Under the pieces are notes generated by a model. The model was not told the origin of the DNA, searched no databases, and saw nothing but the letters and a program-made list of their open reading frames with translations. Shown here piece after piece: positions 32,072-43,852 of a stretch of 64,000 bases of DNA. Position numbers and translations under genes: made by a program. The first letter of the stretch is position 1; each line of letters starts with the position of its first letter. The stretch comes from Chrysogorgia sp. JL179-B06 (Eukaryota > Cnidaria > Anthozoa > Scleralcyonacea > Chrysogorgiidae). The DNA lies in NCBI GenBank assembly GCA_035772405.1, contig JAYKKM010000504.1, positions 3,668,001 through 3,732,000 of the forward strand. Direction: 5' to 3'.

Positions 32072-33525
32072 TTTTTTTCTAGTGACTATTGATAATTTGA
32101 TAATAAGTTATCACTGAAAACCTTTACGAATTAACTAACTTCAAGATGTGACAGCTAGAGAACTTAAATAGTTCAAGGTAGTCGAGTGCTGATATTGTCT
32201 GAATGTTCACAGTGAAATGTGAACTATTCGGCTTATACGTTTGTCACAAATACGAATTAGTTAACGTTAATTTTTCGCCACGCTATATTCATGCAATTAA
32301 GATCATTTGATAAACCGTATTTCCTATCTTAAGTAATAATTAGTAAAACATGTTATATTTTTGTCTAGCCTCCTCCGCAGGCAACTCTCATGTGTTTGCC
32401 TAGTTGACGTTATGCTCTTAGTTTATTTCTTTGGCTCGGCCAAAACATTATAAACTGAAAACGACGCAGCTATAGGAAGACACTGCGGGGGAGGAACTTT
32501 TGTCAACAATAGCGTCACTAACAGAGAAGCGTGTCGGTTTTTGCGGATGGTTTTCAGTTTCCAGTTTAACAATACCACTTGTGCTCCAGTGCATTCCAGC
32601 TTTGACTGGAACATTTAATAAACCCCTCCCCCAATAAAGCCCCCTCATGCTTATCGAAAATTAATAAGATAATAATAGACTGAAAATAAGGTACTCAGTT
32701 ATTCAGTCTCGGGCTTCGCACTTACGCTCAGGTAATAGCTGACAAGAACAACAACCTGACAACCATGACAACTATAATTTTCTTTTGGTTTAGGTTTACA
32801 CCATGAACGCCTTCTATTAACTTTGGGGTTTAATATATCCTCCCAAAAGTACCGACCTTATATTGGTTGAAATAAAAATGGATTTACCAGACCCCTAGCG
32901 CAACGTAATCTCATTCAAAAAGCTGAGCCAAACAGTATAGGACGCGCTTGGTTTAGAAGCCAAAAAATGGCAAACAGTTCAACTCCACTACCTCTAATGA
33001 GTTGCTACCGCGTCTTCGATCGTCAGACGAACGTATTACACGCTGCGCAAAATCACATTTCTGAAATTTTCCAATTGTTCAATTTTCTCAACTGAGGTCA
33101 TATTCGCAAAACTATGCGAGAGAAATGTTTTCATGCTCGCTAAAACTCGTTAAAGCCAAAAGTTTACTCTCATTTTGCGATTTTGCTATCGCTAATTTTA
33201 GATGCGTCCCCTTAGTGACGCATCTGCGGAAGGAAATTTCCTTCCAAAGTGAAAACACTGATGTTTATCTGAGCGTACGTGCGAAGCCCGTGTCTGAATA
33301 ACTCATGAGTACCTTATTTCCAGTTATTATCTCATTAATTTTCGATAAGCAATGGGGCTTTATTGCATGGGGGACGGGTTTATTAAATGTTCCAAGTCAA
33401 GGTGGGAATACACTGGAGCACAAGTGTAAAACCGAAACTGAAAACCGATTCTCTATTAGTGACGCTATTGTTGACAAAAATATAACATGTTTTTACTTCA
33501 TGAAGTAATTACCGGACGGTGTACT

Positions 33526-34112
33526 TTAACCATGGATAGTAAATAGACTGGATAGGAAACTAAGATCACGTGCGACGTTTCCAGCATGCTGATTGGTTTA
33601 GGCACCAGTTGGTCGCGTGAAAACCTAGTTGCAAATCGTGATGTCACAAAATCACCATAAATCGCAACGTTTAGCAATAATACAGCTAAAAATGATAGTC
33701 AAACTACCAAAAAATATCACAATGCCACTTTACGATGGAATATCCGACTACCATTACTCATTTTAGGCGAAAAGATCCAACTTTAGACGGTGAAAAACGC
33801 GTCCCAAATTTCAACTAAAACAACGGTAGTTTTGCGACGCCAGTTTCTTCACCACAAAACGAAAATAGCTGAAACAAAGACGAACAACATTTACCTCGAT
33901 CATTTGGTCGTGGCTTAGGCAGGTTTGTAAGACGATGAAACATTTTAGAATCTCAATATAGCTACTTGAATACGAAAATATGGAGAAGTCGAAGAGAAAC
34001 TCAGCAAAATCTGTGTACTCGTGACATCTTCGTGACATCACGAATTTCAACTAGGTTTTCACGCTGACGTCAACCAGTTTCCTATCCAGTCTATTTACTA
34101 TCCATGTTTTAA
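33526..34112. mobile_element. TTAA-flanked MITE
   Basis: The element 33,530-34,108 (about 579 bp) has inverted ends built on CATGGATAGTAAATAGACTG and is flanked by TTAA on both sides (33,526-33,529, 34,109-34,112). The opposite palindrome arm at about 32,318-32,331 has a single TTAA and no element, so it preserves the empty site. TTAA duplication is typical of piggyBac and Kolobok families. No transposase is present. An open frame at 33,811-34,050 has no recognisable homology. Confidence 0.75.
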
Positions 34113-35056
34113 CATAGGAAATACGGTATATCAAATGATCTTAATTCATGCATGAATAGCATGGCGAAAAAATTAACATTAATTAATTCGTATTTGTCAC
34201 AAACGTAAGCAATATAGTTCACATTTCACTGTGAACATTTAGACAATATCAGCACTCGACTACCTTTAACTATTTAAGTTAGGTAGTCGCAGCTTGAAGT
34301 TAGTTAAGTCGTTAAGGTTTTTTGTGCAAGCTGTGTTAAGTTATCAATAGTCTGAAAAACTCTGAGTTCTAGTGACTCAATTGTTAGAGAGTCTTGCTAG
34401 CATTCAGAAGGTTGTGGGTTCGAGTTCTCGGCCTTTTTGACAAGTTAACTGAAGGTCTCGCAAAGCACATCACGTCGTGATAATGATTTTCAAGTATACA
34501 TCGTATAGATGGAAACATATGGCACCAATGGATTAGCACTAGGGCGTCTATTACTTTTTCTCGTAGACGTTCTATAGTTTTAGTGTATTAAAAACTTTAA
34601 TTTTAGTTTAAGTAAGTCTTCTTCTGTAAAAAAACACACGCTGTCCATGTGCCCACGTCCCTTTGAACAACGCCTTCGCAGCATGGACCTCCTGTTTTGG
34701 AAATGACAAATTTATTGTATGATAATAGGAACTATACTGTATATACAGGTAGTCGTCCTATCGGATTATGAGCTCTAAATTTCTATAAGGTGATAATTAA
34801 CGACGGGCTTCGCCTTCGTAACTATAACCTGAAAGAAATTGAGAGCGAATTTTTAATTTTTTGTTTTAGTTTAGTTTAATTAGTAATTGTTTTAGTAAAA
34901 ACTAACTTGTGTTCATTGTTTCTTCAAAATTATTTTGATAAAAGAGACACAAAGCTCTTCCATGGACGTCACTCGCCGCTACTCGAGTAGCGTAGCCAAT
35001 CAGATTGCAGTATTTTCATTATAATTATTATATGAACGTAAGCTGTTGAAGTGAGC

Positions 35057-35192
35057 CATATATACTTAAGTAGTATATATGATTTCCGCTGACTACTCAA
35101 GGAGTTTACCAAAGAGGAGTTGAACAGTCGTTAGCTATCCTCTTAGTGTTTGAAGCAAGTAAAAATCCTTTTGGTAGCCAGCAGCTGTGAAA
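35057..35192 (+). promoter_or_regulatory. Putative GPCR core promoter / 5' leader
   Basis: TATA-like clusters (CATATATAC and AGTATATATG) lie about 105-135 bp upstream of the ATG, in sequence shared with the inverted arm. A palindromic CTACTCGAGTAG (about 34,980) with an E-box-like core lies farther upstream. Transcription start is not determined. Confidence 0.35.
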
Positions 35193-36137
35193 ATGAAAGA
35201 CGTGAACTCCACAACCTCTGATCAGGTTCCCTCGCCCAACATGCTTATTTCATTAATGGTCTTCAAATGTCTTGTTTTTATTGCTGGCGTATTAGGGAAC
35301 GTTGGCGTCATCATTTACAATGTCTTTCTCAATCATTCAAAGACGCCAACAAGTTATTTTGTAGTTAACCTTGCTATCACTGATCTTTTAGCTTGCTGTT
35401 TTTTGTACCCAACTTATATCACTGAAATCGCGCGGATGCTTATTGGAATTGAAAGCGACCAGAACCTTTTTTGTCGCATTGTCAACCCTATCGCAGCAAC
35501 GTGTATAATTCTTTCCATCTTATCTCTCGTTGGTATTACTGTGGATCGGTTTATCTCCATCAACAGCCCATTTAAGTACAAAATAATAGTAACGTGGCGA
35601 CGAACCTATTATATATTGCTCCTGATCTGGTGCTCTGCTATGATCTATGCTCCTTTTCTCGTGATCTACACGCGACCGGGCCATTTTCGTGCATTTTGTG
35701 CTACAGATGTTCCTGTGGTGGTGATTGGTGTGTGTATTTACGCCTTTATTCCGACTATTTTTATCGTTGTTTTAAACTACAAGATGTTCAAAGTCGCTCG
35801 ACAGCACGTATCTAAAATTGCTGCAAACACTGTGTCATCATGTGATTCGTCGAGCTCAACGATTTCCCGTTGGCGGATAGCCCGAGAACTTCGAGTCATT
35901 AAGACGTTTGCAATTGTTATCGGAGTATTCTTGTGTCTTGTACTCACAGGTGCAATATTCTTAATGCTGATTCATCTATGGTGCCCGTTATGTATCCCAC
36001 CTGTCGTCGTCGTTATCTACGTAGAACTTGCAGCATTAAACTCGATTGTGAATCCTTTTATTTATGGAATTAGACAAAGGGAGTATAGAGTTGCTTTTCG
36101 TCGACTTTTTTCGACCATATTTCAGACTAATGATTAG
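35193..36137 (+). CDS. Class A (rhodopsin-like) orphan GPCR
   Basis: Intronless, 314 residues from the ATG at 35193 (a GTG two codons upstream is an unlikely start). Seven membrane helices are visible: GN at 35-36 (TM1); AITDLL with D64 (TM2); C94 opposite C169 for the extracellular disulfide; DRF at 118-120 in place of DRY (TM3); W146 (TM4); P187 (TM5); a TM6 lacking the usual CWxP; NSIVNPFIY ending at Y291 (TM7). The N-terminus has one NST glycosylation site, and the tail is short. It should couple to G proteins at the plasma membrane, but the ligand is unknown. Single-exon receptors of this kind are abundant in cnidarians (inference). It is the only full-length copy here. Confidence 0.92.
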   Translation: MKDVNSTTSDQVPSPNMLISLMVFKCLVFIAGVLGNVGVIIYNVFLNHSKTPTSYFVVNLAITDLLACCFLYPTYITEIARMLIGIESDQNLFCRIVNPIAATCIILSILSLVGITVDRFISINSPFKYKIIVTWRRTYYILLLIWCSAMIYAPFLVIYTRPGHFRAFCATDVPVVVIGVCIYAFIPTIFIVVLNYKMFKVARQHVSKIAANTVSSCDSSSSTISRWRIARELRVIKTFAIVIGVFLCLVLTGAIFLMLIHLWCPLCIPPVVVVIYVELAALNSIVNPFIYGIRQREYRVAFRRLFSTIFQTND

Positions 36138-36387
36138 AAATAATTCAAAATATTGATGCGAACGAATATGTTCTAAAACTTATAATGTAGATTTTAAAGT
36201 GTAGCTTATAAAATTAAAACATCGTCCTTAATTAATTCCATGTTAATGAATGAATTTCTTTCTTTAAAAAGTGAAACCAAGATCACCCATAGGTTTTTTA
36301 CGAAACAGTGAACCTTCTAAACAGTGAACTTTCTTCCACCAAAGTTAAACAACATGTAAATATTGATCAAGATCACTTTTTTAAAAA

Positions 36388-36456
36388 ACTTTAATCAACG
36401 TTTCGGGGCTCTGCGCCTTTGTCAAGATATCTTTCAAATGGGCAGCCCCGAAACGT
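36388..36456. repeat. Short hairpin repeat in GPCR 3' flank
   Basis: AATCAACGTTTCGGGGCTCT is followed after a short loop by its complement ending in CCCCGAAACGTTGATT. A related but less symmetrical copy lies at about 3,100-3,180 beside the receptor fragment there, and another in the second unit at about 42,238-42,307. It could act as a 3'-end RNA hairpin or simply be a tiny MITE. Confidence 0.5.
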
Positions 36457-36489
36457 TGATTAAACTTTTTTTAAAAGTTATGATATGAT

Positions 36490-37525
36490 ATAAACCTTTA
36501 TTTAAGCAGGGCGTAATCCTTCCAGCGTATACAAGGCACTGTTATCAACAGGAGGCCTGCGTTAAAAACTAAATAGTGACAAAAGTATTTAAAGAAAGTA
36601 TTACAGTTTAGAATGAACGTGCAGTTAAAAAATTATTAGAAATAACATTAGATAGACTATATCTACTTTTGTTTCTACACTATTAAAAACAACAGAACCA
36701 TTATAAAAAACGATTTATTCGTTGATTTAAGTCTAACCCGAGGTAAGTATACAATAAATTGCTCTGTCTATAGTTATTCTATTGATAATATCCCAATTGT
36801 AAGTAAAATAATGTTCAAAATATTGCGGCATCAAACCTTTAAGACATTTATTTACTAGTTTTAAAACATGTCCATTACGTCTATTTTTATAAACTACCGT
36901 AAACTGCGGAATATAAGCCCTGGGCTTATACAATTTCGTAAGGGGTTTTGGGTGGGCTTATAAACGGGGGGCTTATATTCGGGGGGGGGAGCTTATAAGC
37001 GAAATAAAAAAACGTTTGGGAATGATCGAACTGCTAGTGAAATAAATTGAGACTAACATACGGCATTATCAATATACGTTTTTTATTTACTGGTCTTATT
37101 TATTAAACGTTGATTTTTAGAGGGGGGCTTATATTCGAGGGCTTATAACCGGAATATAATTTCTGTTTGTAGATAGATGGGCTTATAAACGGGGGGAGGG
37201 GGCTTATAAACGGGAGGGCTTATATTCCGCAGTTTACGGTATCCCATTTGAGGCTTTCAAGGGCGACTACTAGAGGTCTTCAGAACAATTCTGGCGGCTC
37301 GTCTCTCATGAAGACGTTCCAAAGCATTATTATCATTTCTGTTACAGCAGGCACAAGTGCAATCACAGCAGTCAAATATCGGTAAAATAAATGATTTGAA
37401 GATCTTGTTTGCTGAATATGTTGTCAATTCCTTTCTTAGCCTACGAAGTAGCCCAATTCTCCTACCAGGCTTGGACACGATGTAGGATATGTGAGATTTT
37501 ATGATAGCTTATCATCCACGACAAC
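36490..37525 (-). mobile_element. LINE 3' part, first unit
   Basis: Minus-strand fragments of the RT C-terminal region: about 37,257-37,478 (LLRRLRKEL...SFILPIFDCC...ERLHERRAARIVL) and about 36,733-36,890 (VYKNRRNGHVLKLVNKCLKG-type end). They are separated by a MITE at 36,895-37,241. The fragment is cut at 37,525 by the tandem-duplication junction. Its twin at 42,330-43,374 continues into more LINE sequence. Pseudogenised. Confidence 0.75.
36895..37241. mobile_element. MITE with CCGTAAACTGCGGAATATAA ends
   Basis: 347 bp, with inverted ends TACCGTAAACTGCGGAATAT and its complement. The flanking dinucleotide is TA, consistent with a Tc1/mariner-type duplication. The interior is rich in GGGGGCTTATAAACGGG motifs in both orientations. 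It interrupts the LINE tail. The twin in the second unit is 42,740-43,088, differing in G-run length. Confidence 0.8.
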
Positions 37526-38008
37526 ACCAAGATTTCATTTAAAAAGGCTAGAAATATAATCTTAAAACAAGAAAAACTATTACAACTTGTTTCCAATAAA
37601 GATAATTGTTCTTGAATTAAGATTTAAAATATGTATTGTAGGATCTGGTTTTATATAAAATCTTAAAACAATAGAATCGGTCATTTCTTAATTTCTAATC
37701 AAGATCTTTTTTCTTGACACAAGAAATAAAATCTTGAACCTAGATATAAAATCTTAAAACAAGAAAATTGGTCATTTCTTGATTTCTAATCAAGATCTTT
37801 TTTCTTGAAACAAGAAATAAAATCTTGAACTTAGATATAAAATCTTACTGTACGAAAATTGGTAATTTCTTTGATTTCTAATCAAGATATTTTTTCTTGA
37901 AACAAGAAATAAAATCTTGAATCAAGATATAAAATCTTGAATCAAGATATAAAATCTTAAAATAAGAATAAATATCTTGCCTAGTTTTTCATTTTTTGCA
38001 GTATACTC

Positions 38009-38103
38009 CAACAATAAAAACAAGACATTTGAAGACCATTAATGAAATAAGCATGTTGGGCGAGAGAAACCTGATCAGAGGTTGTGGAGTTCACGTCTTT
38101 CAT
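38009..38103 (-). pseudogene. N-terminal GPCR stub, second unit
   Basis: Copy of the stub at 31,147-31,247. One additional base at about 38,070 relative to the first copy shifts the frame after about 12 codons. Confidence 0.8.
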
Positions 38104-41036
38104 TTTCACAACTTCTGGCTACCAAAACGATTTTTACTTGCTTCAAACAAGACGATAGCTAGCGACTGTTCAACTCCTTGAGTAGTCAGTGGAGATCATA
38201 TACTACTTTAGATATTCATGTAATAATTATAATGAAAATGCTGCAATATTATTGGCTACGCTACTCGAGTAGCGGCGAGCGACGTCCATAAATGGAACAG
38301 TTTTGTGTCTCTTTTATCAAAATAATTTTAAAGAAACAATGAACATAAGTTAGTTTTTACTAAAACAATTAATAATTAAACTAAACTAAAACAAAAAATT
38401 AACAATTCGCTCTCAATTTCTTTCAGGTTATAGTTACCTCGGGCTTCGCCTTCGTTAACTATCACCTTATAGAAATTTAGAGCTCATAATCCAATAGAAC
38501 GACTACCTGTATATACAGCATAGTTCCTATTATCATACAATAAATTTGTTATTTCCAAAACAGGAGGAGCTGGTCTATGCTGGGAAGGCGTTGTTCGAAG
38601 GGATGAGGACAGCGTTTGTTTTTTTTACAGAAGAAGACTTACTTAAACTAAAATTAAAGTTTTTAATAAACTAAAACTATAGAACGTCTGCGAGAAAAAG
38701 TCTCTAGTGCTAATCCATCGGTGCCATATGTTTCCATCTATACGATGTAAACAGTTTATACTTGCAAATCATCATCACGCACGTGATGTGCTTTGAGAGA
38801 CCTTCAAGCTGTGTTAACTTGTCAAATACTCATGAAAAACTCTGAGCTCCAGGCAGAACTCGAACCCGCAACCTTCTGAATGCTAGCAATACGATCTAAC
38901 CATTGAGCCACTAGAACTCAGAGTTTTTTTCTAGTGACTATTGATAATTTGATAATAAGTTATCACTGAAAACCTTTACGAATTAACTAACTTCAAGATG
39001 TGACAGCTAGAGAACTTAAATAGTTCAAGGTAGTCGAGTGCTGATATTGTCTGAATGTTCACAGTGAAATGTGAACTATTCGGCTTATACGTTTGTCACA
39101 AATACGAATTAGTTAACGTTAATTTTTCGCCACGCTATATTCATGCAATTAAGATCATTTGATAAACCGTATTTCCTATCTTAAGTAATAATTAGTAAAA
39201 CATGTTATATTTTTGTCTAGCCTCCTCCGCAGGCAACTCTCATGTGTTTGCCTAGTTGACGTTATGCTCTTAGTTTATTTCTTTGGCTCGGCCAAAACAT
39301 TATAAACTGAAAACGACGCAGCTATAGGAAGACACTGCGGGGGAGGAACTTTTGTCAACAATAGCGTCACTAACAGAGAAGCGTGTCGGTTTTTGCGGAT
39401 GGTTTTTCAGTTTCCAGTTTAACAATACCACTTGTGCTCCAGTGCATTCCAGCTTTGACTGGAACATTTAATAAACCCCTCCCCCAATAAAGCCCCCTCA
39501 TGCTTATCGAAAATTAATAAGATAATAATAGACTGAAAATAAGGTACTCAGTTATTCAGTCTCGGGCTTCGCACTTACGCTCAGGTAATAGCTGACAAGA
39601 ACAACAACCTGACAACCATGACAACTATAATTTTCTTTTGGTTTAGGTTTACACCATGAACGCCTTCTATTAACTTTGGGGTTTAATATATCCTCCCAAA
39701 AGTACCGACCTTATATTGGTTGAAATAAAAATGGATTTACCAGACCCCTAGCGCAACGTAATCTCATTCAAAAAGCTGAGCCAAACAGTATAGGACGCGC
39801 TTGGTTTAGAAGCCAAAAAATGGCAAACAGTTCAACTCCACTACCTCTAATGAGTTGCTACCGCGTCTTCGATCGTCAGACGAACGTATTACACGCTGCG
39901 CAAAATCACATTTCTGAAATTTTCCAATTGTTCAATTTTCTCAACTGAGGTCATATTCGCAAAACTATGCGAGAGAAATGTTTTCATGCTCGCTAAAACT
40001 CGTTAAAGCCAAAAGTTTACTCTCATTTTGCGAGTTTGCTAGCGCTAATTTTAGATGCGTCCCCTTAGTGACGCATCTGCGGAAGGAAATTTCCTTCCAA
40101 AGTGAAAACACTGATGTTTATCTGAGCGTACGTGCGAAGCCCGTGTCTGAATAACTCATGAGTACCTTATTTCCAGTGTTAAGTTATCAATAGTCTGAAA
40201 AACTCTGAGTTCTAGTGACTCAATTGTTAGAGAGTCTTGCTAGCATTCAGAAGGTTGTGGGTTCGAGTTCTCGGCCTTTTTGACAAGTTAACTGAAGGTC
40301 TCGCAAAGCACATCACGTCGTGATAATGATTTTCAAGTATACATCGTATAGATGGAAACATATGGCACCAATGGATTAGCACTAGGGCGTCTATTACTTT
40401 TTCTCGTAGACGTTCTATAGTTTTTAGTGTATTAAAAACTTTAATTTTAGTTTAAGTAAGTCTTCTTCTGTAAAAAAACACACGCTGTCCATGTGCCCAC
40501 GTCCCTTTGAACAACGCCTTCGCAGCATGGACCTCCTGTTTTGGAAATGACAAATTTATTGTATGATAATAGGAACTATACTGTATATACAGGTAGTCGT
40601 CCTATCGGATTATGAGCTCTAAATTTCTATAAGGTGATAATTAACGACGGGCTTCGCCTTCGTAACTATAACCTGAAAGAAATTGAGAGCGAATTTTTAA
40701 TTTTTTGTTTTAGTTTAGTTTAATTAGTAATTGTTTTAGTAAAAACTAACTTGTGTTCATTGTTTCTTCAAAATTATTTTGATAAAAGAGACACAAAGCT
40801 CTTCCATGGACGTCACTCGCCGCTACTCGAGTAGCGTAGCCAATCAGATTGCAGTATTTTCATTATAATTATTATATGAACGTAAGCTGTTGAAGTGAGC
40901 CATATATACTTAAGTAGTATATATGATTTCCGCTGACTACTCAAGGAGTTTACCAAAGAGGAGTTGAACAGTCGTTAGCTATCCTCTTAGTGTTTGAAGC
41001 AAGTAAAAATCCTTTTGGTAGCCAGCAGCTGTGAAA

Positions 41037-41982
41037 ATGAAAGACGTGAACTCCACAACCTCTGATCAGGTTCCCTCGCCCAACATGCTTATTTCATTAA
41101 TGGTCTTCAAATGTCTTGTTTTTATTGCTGGCGTATTAGGGAACGTTGGCGTCATCATTTACAATGTCTTTCTCAATCATTCAAAGACGCCAACAAGTTA
41201 TTTTGTAGTTAACCTTGCTATCACTGATCTTTTAGCTTGCTGTTTTTTGTACCCAACTTATATCACTGAAATCGCGCGGATGCTTATTGGAATTGAAAGC
41301 GACCAGAACCTTTTTTGTCGCATTGTCAACCCTATCGCAGCAACGTGTATAATTCTTTCCATCTTATCTCTCGTTGGTATTACTGTGGATCGGTTTATCT
41401 CCATCAACAGCCCATTTAAGTACAAAATAATAGTAACGTGGCGACGAACCTATTATATATTGCTCCTGATCTGGTGCTCTGCTATGATCTATGCTCCTTT
41501 TCTCGTGATCTACACGCGACCGGGCCATTTTCGTGCATTTTGTGCTACAGATGTTCCTGTGGTGGTGATTGGTGTGTGTATTTACGCCTTTATTCCGACT
41601 ATTTTTATCGTTGTTTTAAACTACAAGATGTTCAAAGTCGCTCGACAGCACGTATCTAAAATTGCTGCAAACACTGTGTCATCATGTGATTCGTCGAGCT
41701 CAACGATTTCCCGTTGGCGGATAGCCCGAGAACTTCGAGTCATTAAGACGTTTTGCAATTGTTATCGGAGTATTCTTGTGTCTTGTACTCACAGGTGCAA
41801 TATTCTTAATGCTGATTCATCTATGGTGCCCGTTATGTATCCCACCTGTCGTCGTCGTTATCTACGTAGAACTTGCAGCATTAAACTCGATTGTGAATCC
41901 TTTTATTTATGGAATTAGACAAAGGGAGTATAGAGTTGCTTTTCGTCGACTTTTTTCGACCATATTTCAGACTAATGATTAG
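41037..41982 (+). pseudogene. Frameshifted second copy of the class A GPCR
   Basis: Identical in reading to the gene at 35193-36137 until about 41,750, where one extra T in a T-run (GACGTTTTGC versus GACGTTTGC) shifts the frame at the start of TM6. The read-through frame ends at 41,918 with a nonsense tail. The correct TM6-TM7 frame resumes and runs to the normal stop at 41,982. As written it would make a receptor lacking TM6 and TM7. The error sits in a homopolymer in a near-identical tandem copy, so a sequencing or assembly error is as likely as true loss. Confidence 0.85.
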
Positions 41983-42329
41983 AAATAATTCAAAATATTG
42001 ATGCGAACGAATATGTTCTAAAACTTATAATGTAGATTTTAAAGTGTAGCTTATAAAATTAAAAACATCGTCCTTAATTAATTCCATGTTAATGAATGAA
42101 TTTCTTTCTTTAAAAAGTGAAACCAAGATCACCCATAGGTTTTTTACGAAACAGTGAACCTTCTAAACAGTGAACTTTCTTCCACCAAAGTTAAACAACA
42201 TGTAAATATTGATCAAGATCACTTTTTTAAAAAACTTTAATCAACGTTTCGGGGCTCTGCGCCTTTGTCAAGATATCTTTCAAATGGGCAGCCCCGAAAC
42301 GTTGATTAAACTTTTTTTTAAAAGTTATG

Positions 42330-43850
42330 ATATGATATAAACCTTTATTTAAGCAGGGCGTAATCCTTCCAGCGTATACAAGGCACTGTTATCAACAGGA
42401 GGCCTGCATTAAAAACTAAATAGTGACAAAAGTATTTAAAGAAAGTATTACAGTTTAGAATGAACGTGCAGTTAAAAAATTATTAGAAATAACATTAGAT
42501 AGACTATATCTACTTTTGTTTCTACACTATTAAAAACAACAGAACCATTATAAAAAACGATTTATTCGTTGATTTAAGTCTAACCCGAGGTAAGTATACA
42601 ATAAATTGCTCTGTCTAGTTATTCTATTGATAATATCCCAATTGTAAGTAAAATAATGTTCAAAATATTGCGGCATCAAACCTTTAAGACATTTATTTAC
42701 TAGTTTTAAAACATGTCCATTACGTCTATTTTTATAAACTACCGTAAACTGCGGAATATAAGCCCTGGGCTTATACAATTTCGTAAGGGGTTTTGGGTGG
42801 GCTTATAAACGGGGGGCTTATATTCGGGGGGGGGAGCTTATAAGCGAAATAAAAAAACGTTTGGGAATGATCGAACTGCTAGTGAAATAAATTGAGACTA
42901 ACATACGGCATTATCAATATACGTTTTTTATTTACTGGTCTTATTTATTAAACGTTGATTTTTAGAGGGGGGCTTATATTCGAGGGCTTATAACCGGAAT
43001 ATAATTTCTGTTTGTAGATAGATGGGCTTATAAACGGGGGGGGGGGGGGCTTATAAACGGGAGGGCTTATATTCCGCAGTTTACGGTATCCCATTTGAGG
43101 CTTTCAAGGGCGACTACTAGAGGTCTTCAGAACAATTCTGGCGGCTCGTCTCTCATGAAGACGTTCCAAAGCATTATTATCATTTCTGTTACAGCAGGCA
43201 CAAGTGCAATCACAGCAGTCAAATATCGGTAAAATAAATGATTTGAAGATCTTGTTTGCTGAATATGTTGTCAATTCCTTTCTTAGCCTACGAAGTAGCC
43301 CAATTCTCCTACCAGGCTTGGACACGATGTAGGATATGTGAGATTTTATGATAGCTTATCATCCACGACAACACCTCCAGCACATGCACGCTTTATTTGC
43401 TGTTGACCAATAGATATAGTGAAATTTTCCACTTTAAGCACGACTTCAGTCTGTTTGACGTTCAGGAATATAAGAGATTGTTCTGCAACCAATCATTTAC
43501 TATAGATAGTTGTGAATTTAGAGTGGATTCAATGACTTCTGGACACTTTGCAAAGAAAAACAGAACCGTATCATCGGAATCATTTATGAAAAGAAGAAAC
43601 AGGAGTGGGCCAAGTATAGATCCCTGAGGCACGCCAGTAGAGATTCATTACAAGGAACGGGAAAATGAATTTTCATACTGAACAACTTGACTTCGATTTC
43701 CAAGGTAGTCTCTGAACCATAATAGTTCTGAATTCCGCATGCCATAACGAGACAATTTTTCAAGTAACAAACCATGATCCACGGTGTCGAAAGCTTTCCT
43801 GAAGTCTATGAATACGGAACCAGTTAGCTGCATATATCATTGGTCCATCG
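42330..43850 (-). mobile_element. LINE RT and 3' part, second unit
   Basis: Minus strand: reverse transcriptase palm begins at about 43,833 (FIDFRKAFDTVDHGLLLEKL), continues through 43,378 with stops, then the C-terminal region at 43,100-43,325 and the tail at 42,548-42,735. The MITE 42,740-43,088 interrupts it. Its 5' side is cut by the 26-bp minisatellite at 43,853. The matching endonuclease end lies beyond the minisatellite and the Polinton-like element, at 53,480-53,930. Confidence 0.75.
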
Positions 43851-43852
43851 AT

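Larger units (their letters stand above)
31147..35286. repeat. Large palindrome around the GPCR promoter
   Basis: Left arm about 31,147-32,735 and right arm about 33,260-35,286 are inverted copies, with a spacer of about 525 bp. The arms cover the receptor's first ~33 codons and about 1.5 kb of upstream DNA, so two receptor starts point away from each other. The right arm is longer because of the MITE at 33,530-34,108. The second unit repeats this at about 38,009-41,130, with part of the right arm deleted. The arms are diverged in places, so this is older than the tandem duplication. Confidence 0.88.
30583..43374 (+). repeat. 6.9-kb tandem duplication (two units)
   Basis: Unit 1 is about 30,583-37,525 and unit 2 about 37,527-43,374, head to tail. 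They are almost identical apart from single-base and homopolymer differences, a deletion of about 1 kb in unit 2 (unit 1 positions about 33,325-34,333, joined at about 40,177), and a deletion of one repeat unit near 37,920. Each unit contains the AT-rich repeat, a large palindrome, one receptor gene, a LINE tail and a MITE. The unit 1/unit 2 junction falls inside LINE sequence that continues past unit 2. Confidence 0.9.
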
